DNA of 12,973 bases from Acidimicrobiaceae bacterium (GCA_003152555.1 PMAL01000145.1:7932-20904), one strand, 5' to 3'. Shown: positions 7,266 through 12,973, counted from the stretch's first letter. Notes: generated from the sequence alone by a model not told the origin. Made by a program: numbers and translations.

Positions 7266-8468
7266 ATGGTAAGTCCTACCGACACCATGGAGTGCATCGG
7301 GATATCTCGTGGCGTGGATTCTCGAAGCGGACTCGAGATCAGTAGTTCGAGCGCGCGACGCCCCTTTGATGATCGACCACTGTTGGTATTTTGGGAAATG
7401 ACGAAGGCCTGTGAGCTTTCGTGCTTTCACTGTCGCGCGAGTGCGCAGCCGGAACCCGCGGACGATGAACTCTCTCAAGACGAAGGTCGAAAGCTCATCG
7501 ACGAATTGTCGTCCATGGGCAGACCGCGGCCAATTCTCATCCTCACTGGCGGTGACTGCTTCCAGCGACCCGACATCATTGAACTCGTCACCTACGCGAG
7601 CGAACGTGCGGTACCCGTCGCGGTTGCGCCCTCGGTGTCCGCCCGACTCACCGACGCCAATCTGCACGCGCTGCGCCAGCGTGGCGTCAAAACCGTTTCA
7701 CTGAGTCTCGACGGCGCGCGAGCGAGCACTCATGACGCGGTACGCGGTATCGACGGTCACTTCGATGACACGCTCAAGGCGGTTGCCACACTCAAGCGTT
7801 GCGGCTTCACGGTTCAGATCAACACGACGGTCATGGCGGCCAACCTCGAAGAGATGGCCGACGTCGCAGTGTTGATCCACGAAATGGGTGTGGACGTGTG
7901 GGAGCTTTTCTTTTTGATCGCCACCGGACGCGGCACCGAAGCCCTCGCAACGTCGGCGCAAGAAAATGAAGACGTGTGCAACTTCCTCGTTGACGCAGCT
8001 CGATACGGATTCACGGTGCGTACCGTCGAGGCGCCATTCTTCCGTCGAGTCGCGGCGCAACGGCGTGAATATTTAGACGGCCAATACAAGGCGACGTCGA
8101 CCGGTGCGCTTTATCAACGATTGCGCCGCCGCCTCGTGGACGAACTCGGTGAATCGAACGCGCCCTCTCGAACTACCACGGCTGCAACACGTGACGGCAA
8201 GGGAATTATTTTCGTCGCGGCCAACGGCGACGTCTACCCGTCTGGTTTCCTGCCGCTACGTTTAGGCAACGTGCGTGACCAACGGCTGGCCGACATCTAC
8301 CGTAGTAATCCACTGTTACGACTCATCCGCGACGCCACGTTCACGGGAGCGTGCGGTACGTGCGTGCACAAGCAACTCTGCGGTGGGTCACGCGCGAGGG
8401 CCTACGCCACGTCGGGCGATCCACTGGGAACAGATCCCGGTTGCCTTTGGGCATCACCGTCCGCGTAA
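7266..8468 (+). CDS. Radical SAM/SPASM-type protein, TIGR04053-like
   Basis: A 400-residue iron-sulfur enzyme expected to cleave S-adenosylmethionine and start a radical reaction. CELSCFHC supplies the CX3CX2C cluster (Cys49, Cys53, Cys56), and LTGGD is the SAM-contacting GGE-like motif. SLSLDGARASTHDAVRG and INTTV are core-barrel strands. The C-terminus has CGTCVHKQLC, GGSRARAYA and a final Cys, a shortened SPASM (twitch-like) region for one extra cluster. The stretch VYPSGFLPLRLGNV before it has no Cys. The wording matches the TIGR04053 family, whose reaction is not known to me; relatives act on haem precursors or peptides. The start is uncertain: TTG 7245, ATG 7266 and ATG 7287 are all in frame and none has a good ribosome site. 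No small precursor-peptide gene is visible nearby. Confidence 0.82.
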   Translation: MVSPTDTMECIGISRGVDSRSGLEISSSSARRPFDDRPLLVFWEMTKACELSCFHCRASAQPEPADDELSQDEGRKLIDELSSMGRPRPILILTGGDCFQRPDIIELVTYASERAVPVAVAPSVSARLTDANLHALRQRGVKTVSLSLDGARASTHDAVRGIDGHFDDTLKAVATLKRCGFTVQINTTVMAANLEEMADVAVLIHEMGVDVWELFFLIATGRGTEALATSAQENEDVCNFLVDAARYGFTVRTVEAPFFRRVAAQRREYLDGQYKATSTGALYQRLRRRLVDELGESNAPSRTTTAATRDGKGIIFVAANGDVYPSGFLPLRLGNVRDQRLADIYRSNPLLRLIRDATFTGACGTCVHKQLCGGSRARAYATSGDPLGTDPGCLWASPSA

Positions 8469-9245
8469 CTATTGATTGATGGTGACGCGGAGCAGTTCTT
8501 CTGGACTGGCCGAGTGGAAGGCGCCGTTAAAGAGAACGGGCACGACGCCACTGACGTTGACCTGTGAACAGTAGATAATGTCGTCGGACGCGCCTTTGCG
8601 CTGTAGTTCTAAACCCGACCAACAGGACTGCAGCGTCTCGTGGACGCGGTGTTTCGCGTCGCGCCACGCCGCGATGGCTGAACGTGCATCGGGTGACGGT
8701 CGACCTCCCAACTTGGACAGCACCGCACCTGCACCGAGCAAGTCCTCCAGCGCCGGACGAAGCGTTCCGTCGGGCCAGCGCTCGCCGCAGGCAATGACGG
8801 TTATTGGTCCTTCCCGGTCGCCCAATGCCCGACCCACGGCCTCTGCATTGCGCAGGCAACTCGCAATGACGGTCGATCCCGCATGGGCCGCCAGCAACGC
8901 GCAGGTGGCACCGTTGGGCGACGCCAGCACGACCCGGTCCTGCGATTCCAGGGCTAAGAGGGAAAGCGGTGACAGTGACGGGCCACCGGCGTGTGACCCG
9001 TTGGCGAGCGTGGCGTCATTCGAATTCGCGTGTTCCTGCGCTCCGTCCTCAGCCCATCGGTAGGGGAATACGACGGCGCCTCGGCTCGTAGCGGCCTCCA
9101 CGGCCGAGGTGAATCGAAGCACGTCCACAATGATGGTGATGCCCTTACTCGCTAATGTGGCGCTGGTTGGACCCCACTCGAAATGGCGGTTGAACGCGGA
9201 TTGGCTCTCGAGGTCGCGATTCGTCACCACTTCATAATGTCCCAT
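8469..9245 (-). CDS. ComB-like protein (2-phosphosulfolactate phosphatase family)
   Basis: A 258-residue cytoplasmic protein of the ComB family, founded on the Mg-dependent phosphatase that makes sulfolactate in coenzyme M synthesis. Seen in sequence: FEWGP near the start, IIVDVLRFTSAVEA with the conserved Asp41, LASPNGAT (108-114), VIASCLRNAEAVG, and LRPALEDLLGAGAV (162-175). Actinobacteria carry such genes without making coenzyme M, so the native substrate here is probably different. The ATG at 9245 gives the usual N-terminus; the frame stays open upstream into the tmRNA gene, which is not coding. No clear ribosome site precedes it. The stop codon directly abuts that of the convergent radical SAM gene, with no base between them. 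The family is well supported; the reaction is not proven. Confidence 0.82.
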   Translation of the reverse strand: MGHYEVVTNRDLESQSAFNRHFEWGPTSATLASKGITIIVDVLRFTSAVEAATSRGAVVFPYRWAEDGAQEHANSNDATLANGSHAGGPSLSPLSLLALESQDRVVLASPNGATCALLAAHAGSTVIASCLRNAEAVGRALGDREGPITVIACGERWPDGTLRPALEDLLGAGAVLSKLGGRPSPDARSAIAAWRDAKHRVHETLQSCWSGLELQRKGASDDIIYCSQVNVSGVVPVLFNGAFHSASPEELLRVTINQ

Positions 9246-9321
9246 ACGAGTGATGGATTCTGACGATATTCTCGCGGCAATCGTTGACTGCTGGTGCCGT
9301 ACATGAACTAAAGGTGAAATG

Positions 9322-9354
9322 AAAATGCCCCGCACCTCGAGTGCGGGGCATTTT
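9322..9354 (-). terminator. Intrinsic terminator of ssrA
   Basis: A perfect 14-bp inverted repeat (9322-9335 with 9341-9354) has a GC-rich core, GCCCCGCAC, and AAAA/TTTT ends. It begins two bases beyond the CCA end of tmRNA. Read on the minus strand it ends in TTTTCATTTC. It separates ssrA from the ComB-like gene. Confidence 0.9.
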
Positions 9355-9356
9355 CT

Positions 9357-9705
9357 TGGTGGAGGTGCTGGGGATCGAACCCCAGGTCCGTCAGCTTTTT
9401 GGTGATCCTTCTCCGAGCGCAGTTGGTAGATGATTGTCGGGAACGACACTGTTACCAGCACCGGCATCGTTCCTTAGTTAGCTAAGTTGTCCCGACGAAA
9501 CCACTAACGAGTCTCGATGGTAAGCCCTACTTTATGACGCCCGATATCTAAACCGCAGGGCTGGGTCTAGGCGGACGTTGCTACCTAAGCAGCAAACGCA
9601 AGCTGAGGCTTGGCGTTTATTTTTGTTCCGGCTCTTTAACGTGGCTCCGGAGACCACGGCTCGCTTCTTTCACCTCAACGACTAACGTCGAAACCAATCA
9701 CCCCC
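9357..9705 (-). ncRNA. ssrA: Transfer-messenger RNA (tmRNA)
   Basis: This RNA of about 349 bases rescues ribosomes stalled on broken messages: it enters as an alanyl-tRNA mimic, then supplies a short open frame for a degradation tag. The 5' end GGGGGTGATTGGTTTCGAC and the 3' end CACCTCCACCA pair as a seven-base acceptor stem (one G-U). CTGGGGTTCGATCCCCAG forms the T arm, and CCA is encoded. The tag frame lies at 9614-9585. The partner smpB is 78 bases upstream on the same strand, a common arrangement. Its own promoter candidate and a strong terminator suggest it can be made separately, with a leader of about 30 bases removed, probably by RNase P. End positions are inferred from base pairing and should be right to within a base or two. 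Confidence 0.95.
9585..9614 (-). other. ssrA: tmRNA tag-peptide reading frame
   Basis: Read on the minus strand, GCC AAG CCT CAG CTT GCG TTT GCT GCT TAG encodes AKPQLAFAA and a stop. The resume codon is taken as GCC because it is an Ala codon and is preceded by TAAAC, with U and A at -5 and -4 as in E. coli tmRNA. The hydrophobic AFAA end fits recognition by Clp-type proteases. The same frame is open four codons further upstream, so a longer tag cannot be fully excluded. Confidence 0.75.
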
Positions 9706-9740
9706 TCGTGTGCTTCATGACCCTTTTTGATCACGACACC

Positions 9741-9746
9741 ATTGTA
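9741..9746 (-). promoter_or_regulatory. Candidate -10 box of ssrA
   Basis: TACAAT on the minus strand lies about 36 bases before the mature tmRNA 5' end and 38 bases after the smpB stop. It would start a precursor with a short leader. The -35 box is not clear. Confidence 0.45.
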
Positions 9747-9783
9747 CAGGGTTCGATTTTGCGGCCATTCGCCAACTTTACGA

Positions 9784-10305
9784 CTACGCGAATTTCTCAT
9801 TGTTGCGAACACTGCGCGCGATTTCGCGCTCGGCATCGCGCTTCTTGAGTGCTTCGCGCCGGTCCTGCATCTGTCGACCCTTGGCCAACGCCACTTCCAC
9901 TTTGGCGCGTCCGTCCTTGAAGTACACCCGTAGCGGGACCAGGGTGAGTGGCTCCATCCGGATCTTGTGGTGTAGTCGATCGATTTCGTGGCGGTGCACG
10001 AGCAGTTTGCGCTTTCGATCGGGTTCGTGGCTGCCGTAGCCCACGGCGTAACTCCATGGCGGAATGTGCATCTGAAAGAGCCAGAGTTCGCCGTCGTCAA
10101 TACGTGCGTAGCTGTCGACGATCTGGGCTTTGCCTTCTCGCAGCGACTTCACCTCCGAGCCGCTCAGCACGATGCCGCACTCCAGGGTGTCAATGATCTC
10201 GTAGTCGTGGCGGGCGCGGCGATTAGAGGCGACCACCCGGTCGCCGGGAACCGCTTCGGCCTTAGATTTGGCGCGACGCTCCTGTATCTGTTTTGCTCGT
10301 GCCAC
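9784..10305 (-). CDS. smpB: SsrA-binding protein SmpB
   Basis: SmpB (173 residues) binds tmRNA and places it in the empty A site of stalled ribosomes. The core reads VVASNRRARHDYEIIDTLECGIVLSGSEVKSLREGKAQI, then ELWLFQMHIPPWSYA, HEPDRKRKLLVHRHEI and VPLRVYFKDGRAKVEVALAKG, all standard for the OB-fold. The basic C-terminal tail (RREALKKRDAEREIARSVR) is the part that enters the mRNA channel. The length fits the actinobacterial form, slightly longer than in E. coli. The start is GTG at 10305; the frame stays open further upstream across mec, but that is not coding. GGAG lies only two bases before the GTG, too close to act as a ribosome site, while TACGCT sits six bases upstream, so a leaderless message is likely. 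ssrA follows directly. Confidence 0.95.
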   Translation of the reverse strand: MARAKQIQERRAKSKAEAVPGDRVVASNRRARHDYEIIDTLECGIVLSGSEVKSLREGKAQIVDSYARIDDGELWLFQMHIPPWSYAVGYGSHEPDRKRKLLVHRHEIDRLHHKIRMEPLTLVPLRVYFKDGRAKVEVALAKGRQMQDRREALKKRDAEREIARSVRNNEKFA

Positions 10306-10311
10306 GTCTCC

Positions 10312-10317
10312 AGCGTA
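10312..10317 (-). promoter_or_regulatory. Candidate leaderless -10 box of smpB
   Basis: TACGCT (TANNNT) on the minus strand ends exactly six bases before the GTG start, the spacing expected when transcription begins at the start codon. The missing properly spaced ribosome site agrees with this. Confidence 0.5.
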
Positions 10318-10350
10318 CTGATCGGGCTCTCGCAGCCTCTGACCGGTCGT

Positions 10351-10356
10351 TAGGGT
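10351..10356 (+). promoter_or_regulatory. Candidate leaderless -10 box of mec
   Basis: TAGGGT (TANNNT) ends exactly six bases before the ATG at 10363, mirroring the arrangement before smpB on the other strand. Both promoters would fit in the 57-base gap. The G-rich GGTGGCGGG could alternatively act as a weak ribosome site. Confidence 0.45.
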
Positions 10357-10362
10357 GGCGGG

Positions 10363-10761
10363 ATGCTTACACTCACGGTGGCTCAGCGTGACGCCATGAT
10401 GGCCACGTGCATCCGAGCGCTGCCCAATGAGGGCTGCGGATTGTTGCTGGGCACCACGGAGGGCGTCGTCACTGACGTGGTGGCGAGTGACAATGTCGCT
10501 CAATCGGCGAAGCGCTACGAGATTGACAGCCGTGTATTGCTGCGTGCCACTCGCAGTGCCGATGATGAAGGTATGACGGTGTTGGGAGTATTCCACTCGC
10601 ACACCCATTCCGAGGCGTACCCCAGTGCGACCGACGTTGATCTGGCCCCTGACCCTCGGTGGCATTACGTACTGGTGTCGCTGCGAGATCTACCAATAGT
10701 GGTAAAGAGTTTTAACATTGAGAGTGGCGTCATTGAAGAAGAACCCATTGTTGTGCTCTAG
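10363..10761 (+). CDS. mec: JAMM/MPN metalloprotease, CysO-cysteine peptidase (Mec-like)
   Basis: A 132-residue zinc peptidase of the JAMM (Mov34/MPN) family. The catalytic set is complete: Glu23 in PNEGCGLLLG, then HSHTHSEAYPSATD with zinc ligands His78, His80 and Asp91 and the conserved Ser88. In Mycobacterium tuberculosis the homologue Mec releases cysteine from the CysO-cysteine adduct made by CysM. The same genes follow here (cysO and cysM, with one DoxX gene between), so the same role is very likely. The start at 10363 gives the usual compact domain. The downstream DoxX gene begins 36 bases after the stop. A second role, trimming residues after the Gly-Gly of CysO, is suggested by the C-terminus of cysO but is inference. 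Confidence 0.9.
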   Translation: MLTLTVAQRDAMMATCIRALPNEGCGLLLGTTEGVVTDVVASDNVAQSAKRYEIDSRVLLRATRSADDEGMTVLGVFHSHTHSEAYPSATDVDLAPDPRWHYVLVSLRDLPIVVKSFNIESGVIEEEPIVVL

Positions 10762-10797
10762 GCGACATTCACGGGCTTGGGCTACAGGAGCGACGCG

Positions 10798-11340
10798 TTG
10801 AATATCGTACTCATCACCAAATTCTCTTTTCCCGCAACGATCAACGTGGTGCTGCTCATCGTGCGCTTGTTTCTGGGTCCCATGATCTTCACCCACGGCT
10901 ACCGCAAGTTCTTTCGTGGCGGCAGGCTCGCGGGCACGGCCGGCTGGTTCGAAAAAATTGGCATGAAGCCGGGCCGACTTAACGCGGTGGCGGCCGCGTC
11001 CACCGAGACCGGGGTTGGCGTCCTGCTCACACTTGGACTCCTGACGCCGCTCGCGAGCGCGGGCTTGCTCGCGTTGATGACGGTGGCGATCGTGAGCGTG
11101 CATCGCGAGAACGGATTCATGATCAGCAATAAGGGCGAAGGGATGGAGTACTGCCTCGCACTGTCGGTGATGGCGCTGGCTCTCGGCACCTTGGGTCCGG
11201 GCAAATTCTCGCTCGATTTCTCGATGAAGATCTTTTCGCATTGGTCCTTTTCGACCGATTTCTTTGTCACGTTGGCGGTTGGTCTTGGGGCAGCGTTGCT
11301 CCAACTGCTGGCCTGTTACCGACCACCAAAACCGTCCTAG
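10798..11340 (+). CDS. DoxX family membrane protein
   Basis: A 180-residue inner-membrane protein with four hydrophobic segments at about residues 10-33, 57-90, 109-128 and 148-172. Typical DoxX signs are LIVRLFLGPMIFTHGYRKFF, GWFEKIGMKPGRLNAV and LTLGLLTPLASAGLLALM, with an HRENGF loop. The TTG start at 10798 is chosen because CAGGAG lies seven bases upstream; an upstream in-frame TTG at 10777 has no ribosome site. In mycobacteria DoxX has been linked to a complex with superoxide dismutase and a sulfurtransferase in oxidative stress. Its place between mec and cysO is therefore notable, but its role here is not shown. It likely shares the mec transcript. Confidence 0.85.
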   Translation: MNIVLITKFSFPATINVVLLIVRLFLGPMIFTHGYRKFFRGGRLAGTAGWFEKIGMKPGRLNAVAAASTETGVGVLLTLGLLTPLASAGLLALMTVAIVSVHRENGFMISNKGEGMEYCLALSVMALALGTLGPGKFSLDFSMKIFSHWSFSTDFFVTLAVGLGAALLQLLACYRPPKPS

Positions 11341-11369
11341 GGCACGTTCTCGGACGGTGCTGCTAAATT

Positions 11370-11395
11370 TGACCAAAGTGGTCATGAATTGGTCA
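11370..11395. promoter_or_regulatory. Candidate operator before cysO (TGACCA/TGGTCA palindrome plus a third half-site)
   Basis: TGACCA (11370-11375), spacer AAG, and TGGTCA (11379-11384) form a perfect inverted repeat. A second TGGTCA follows at 11390-11395, eleven bases (one helical turn) after the first. It sits in the 75-base gap between the DoxX stop and cysO, just after a TAAATT (11363-11368) that could be a -10 box. This is what a binding site for a dimeric repressor often looks like. The regulator is unknown; an Rrf2-type thiol or Fe-S sensor would suit the pathway but is a guess. Confidence 0.5.
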
Positions 11396-11415
11396 CCGTA
11401 GTCGAAAGGTCTGTG

Positions 11416-11698
11416 ATGACGGCAACTGTGCGAATCCCGACCGTGCTTCGCCCGGCCATGAACGGCGCGACCACCGTGGCGGTAGAGGGCGCCACCGTCG
11501 GCGACGTGCTCGATCATCTGACGAGCACGTACCCCGGCCGCGAAGGGCCAACTCCTCAACGCCGACGGCACCCTGCACCGTTTCCTCAACGTCTACGTCA
11601 ACGACGACGACGTGCGTTACCTCGGCGGAGTCGACGCCCCCGTGCTCAACGACGACGAGATCACCCTGCTGCCCGCGGTCGCTGGTGGAGCTGGTTAG
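11416..11698 (+). pseudogene. cysO: Sulfur-carrier protein CysO (ThiS/MoaD-like), frame broken by one extra base
   Basis: CysO is a small ubiquitin-like protein whose C-terminal Gly-Gly carries sulfur as a thiocarboxylate for CysM. The ATG at 11416 follows GAAAGG by seven bases. Residues 1-44 read normally (TATVRIPTVLRP at the start, TVGDVLDHL later). Near 11545-11549 (GGGCC) one extra base shifts the frame. With one C removed, the rest reads GQLLNADGTLHRFLNVYVND and ends LLPAVAGGAG, for 93 residues in all, the same length as I recall for M. tuberculosis CysO. As written, translation would miss the C-terminus and run on in frame into cysM. A sequencing or assembly error is the simplest cause; a true mutation or a frameshift event cannot be excluded. 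The corrected protein ends Gly-Gly-Ala-Gly, so the Gly-Gly is not terminal. Confidence 0.82.
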
Positions 11699-12663
11699 TG
11701 GCGCGTTACGCGTCGATTCTTGACCTCATTGGCAATACACCAATTATTGACGTCAGCCAGTTGTCACCGAAATTGAACGTCACGATCCTGGCCAAGCTTG
11801 AGGGCCGCAATCCCGCGGGATCGGTAAAGGACCGGATTGCGCTCAGCCTCATTGAGGCGGCTGAGCGCGAGGGTATTTTGATACCGGGCAAGCCCGACCA
11901 GGTGTTGCTCGAACCCTCGTCGGGAAATACCGGCATCGCGCTCGCCATGGTCTGTCGCCTGCGCGGCTACCACCTCAAGGTGGTACTGCCCACCAACGTG
12001 TCGCCCGAGCGCCGTCAGTTGCTCCAGGTCTGGAACGCGGAGATCATCGACTCGCCGGGCGCGGAGGGCTCCAACGGCGCGGTGCGAATGGCCCAGTATT
12101 TAAGCGCAGAGCACCCCGAGTGGATATTTCTGTACCAGTACGCGAATCCGGCCAATCCGCTCGCGCACTTCACGACGACCGGTCCCGAGATCCTCAACGA
12201 CGTGCCAGAAATCACGCACTTCGTGGCGGGGCTCGGTACGTCGGGCACCCTAATGGGCGTTGGCCGGTACTTACGGCAGCGCAAACCGGACGTTCAGATC
12301 TGGGCCGTGGAGCCGCCGAGCGGCGAGATGGTGGACGGACTGCGCAATCTCGACGACGGCTACGTCCCGCCGATCTTTACCGACAACGCGGGCGCTGAGT
12401 TATTGGACCGCCGGGTGGTGGTTCGACCGCGTGAATCAATCGAGTGGACACGGCGCATGACCGAAGTCGGACTGTTCGTTGGGATTTCGTCGGGGGCGAT
12501 TATGGCGGGCGCAGTCAAGTGCGCCGCGACGATTCCTGCAGGCGAACGTGCCACCATCGTCACCGTGGCACCTGACGATGGATGGAAATACCTGTCGACG
12601 GGCGCCTGGAGCGACGACATTGAAGAGGTTGTGGAACGGGCCAAGAACACCATTTACTTCTAG
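11698..12663 (+). CDS. cysM: Cysteine synthase CysM (CysO/O-phosphoserine type)
   Basis: A PLP enzyme of 321 residues that makes cysteine, in this locus most likely from O-phosphoserine and CysO-thiocarboxylate rather than acetylserine and sulfide. Lys44 in SVKDR is the Schiff-base lysine; SSGNTG (74-79) holds the substrate carboxylate; AGLGTSGTLMG (177-187) binds the cofactor phosphate. LRNLD with Arg216 matches the Arg that mycobacterial CysM uses to bind phosphoserine. DGWKYLSTGAW near the end is the CysM C-terminal closing segment. The GTG at 11698 overlaps the cysO stop by one base (TAGTG), so translation is coupled. A longer in-frame reading from cysO is an effect of the cysO frameshift. 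Confidence 0.93.
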   Translation: MARYASILDLIGNTPIIDVSQLSPKLNVTILAKLEGRNPAGSVKDRIALSLIEAAEREGILIPGKPDQVLLEPSSGNTGIALAMVCRLRGYHLKVVLPTNVSPERRQLLQVWNAEIIDSPGAEGSNGAVRMAQYLSAEHPEWIFLYQYANPANPLAHFTTTGPEILNDVPEITHFVAGLGTSGTLMGVGRYLRQRKPDVQIWAVEPPSGEMVDGLRNLDDGYVPPIFTDNAGAELLDRRVVVRPRESIEWTRRMTEVGLFVGISSGAIMAGAVKCAATIPAGERATIVTVAPDDGWKYLSTGAWSDDIEEVVERAKNTIYF

Positions 12664-12665
12664 GG

Positions 12666-12690
12666 GGTGGCGGAGGAAATCTCCGCTACC
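12666..12690 (+). terminator. Hairpin between cysM and rph (weak terminator or RNA structure)
   Basis: GGTGGCGGAG (12666-12675) pairs with CTCCGCTACC (12681-12690), ten pairs with one G-U, around the loop GAAAT. It starts three bases after the cysM stop. No T-run follows (GTTAAACC), so it may stop transcription only partly or protect the message end. Confidence 0.45.
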
Positions 12691-12725
12691 GTTAAACCGC
12701 AACGTTGCGTCCTCTAAGGAGATTC

Positions 12726-12973
12726 ATGTCTGCACTACGAGCTGACGGTCGAACCCCCGAGCAGGCCCGTCCGCTCACCTTCGTACGCGACTACACCGAA
12801 ATGGCGAACGGCTCGGTGCTGGTGAGTTTCGGGCGCACCCGGGTGCTCTGTACCGCGTCGGTCGAAGAAGAGGTACCGCGCTGGCTCAAGGGTAAGGGTC
12901 GGGGTTGGGTTACGGCGGAGTACTCCATGCTGCCCGGCTCAACGTCCGAACGCGCCAGTCGTGAAGCGGCCCG
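12726..12973 (+). CDS. rph: Ribonuclease PH, N-terminal part (3' end outside window)
   Basis: The first 82 codons of RNase PH, which trims tRNA 3' ends using phosphate in the cytoplasm. The ATG follows AAGGAG by four bases, a near-ideal ribosome site. Family features are RADGRTPEQARPLTFVRDYT, GSVLVSFGRTRVLCTASVEE and GRGWVTAEYSMLPGST, including Arg residues of the phosphate-binding and ring-forming surfaces. The frame runs off the window edge without a stop. In mycobacteria rph lies a few genes after cysM, so this looks like a compact version of the same neighbourhood. A hairpin and about 60 bases separate it from cysM. Confidence 0.95.
   Translation, partial: MSALRADGRTPEQARPLTFVRDYTEMANGSVLVSFGRTRVLCTASVEEEVPRWLKGKGRGWVTAEYSMLPGSTSERASREAA

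Noticed and set aside
9246..9467. N-terminal extension of the ComB-like protein
   Set aside because: The frame stays open, but it runs through the terminator and the 3' part of tmRNA. The normal family N-terminus begins near the ATG at 9245.
10306..10665. N-terminal extension of SmpB to 293 residues
   Set aside because: It is antisense to mec and not similar to SmpB. The GTG at 10305 gives the normal length.
10690..11589. Long minus-strand open frame (299 codons) opposite DoxX
   Set aside because: It is rich in His, Arg and Gln, typical of an antisense shadow in GC-rich DNA. The plus strand has well-supported genes.
11389..12663. Single 424-residue protein fusing a CysO start to CysM
   Set aside because: The middle part is Arg/Pro-rich and unlike any carrier, while the shifted frame gives an excellent CysO C-terminus. 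The fusion is a by-product of the frameshift.
1..12973. CRISPR arrays, insertion sequences, integrase sites or tRNA genes
   Set aside because: No regular spaced repeats, transposase motifs or tRNA cloverleaf other than the tmRNA acceptor and T arm were seen.

Overview
The window reads as a chromosomal segment of a high-GC Gram-positive bacterium of the phylum Actinomycetota. Four signs point there: a Mec/CysO/CysM sulfur-carrier cysteine synthesis locus, a class F-type sortase with a wall-anchored substrate, frequent GTG/TTG starts, and two genes that look leaderless. An Acidimicrobiia-like lineage is my guess and is not proven by the sequence. Nothing looks like a phage, insertion sequence, CRISPR array or plasmid.

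Left part (1-4116). The window opens inside a cobalamin-binding domain gene of the methylmalonyl-CoA mutase type. After an AT-rich leader come two overlapping genes that form a surface-display unit: a secreted DUF3494 (ice-binding-like) protein with a Thr/Lys-rich stalk and a C-terminal sorting signal, and the sortase that probably anchors it. Next, on the same strand, are a cysteine-dioxygenase-type cupin and a DUF1697 protein.

Middle (4157-9245). Two minus-strand genes, separated by one base, encode a sphingosine-1-phosphate-lyase-like PLP enzyme and an FGGY sugar kinase. This pairing is the least explained in the window. Divergent from them is a radical SAM protein of the TIGR04053 type. 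It converges, with its stop codon directly abutting, on a ComB-like (2-phosphosulfolactate phosphatase family) gene.

Right part (9322-12973). The trans-translation pair lies on the minus strand: smpB, then ssrA (tmRNA), then a perfect 14-bp terminator hairpin. Divergent from smpB is the sulfur-carrier cysteine pathway: mec (JAMM peptidase), a DoxX membrane protein, cysO (sulfur carrier) and cysM, followed by the start of rph (RNase PH). In this pathway CysO carries the sulfur as a thiocarboxylate, CysM joins it to phosphoserine, and Mec releases cysteine.

Two details of cysO stand out. Its reading frame is broken by one extra base, leaving its first half open in frame with cysM. In the corrected frame its Gly-Gly is followed by two more residues, which would have to be trimmed. 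A TGACCA/TGGTCA palindrome in front of cysO looks like an operator.
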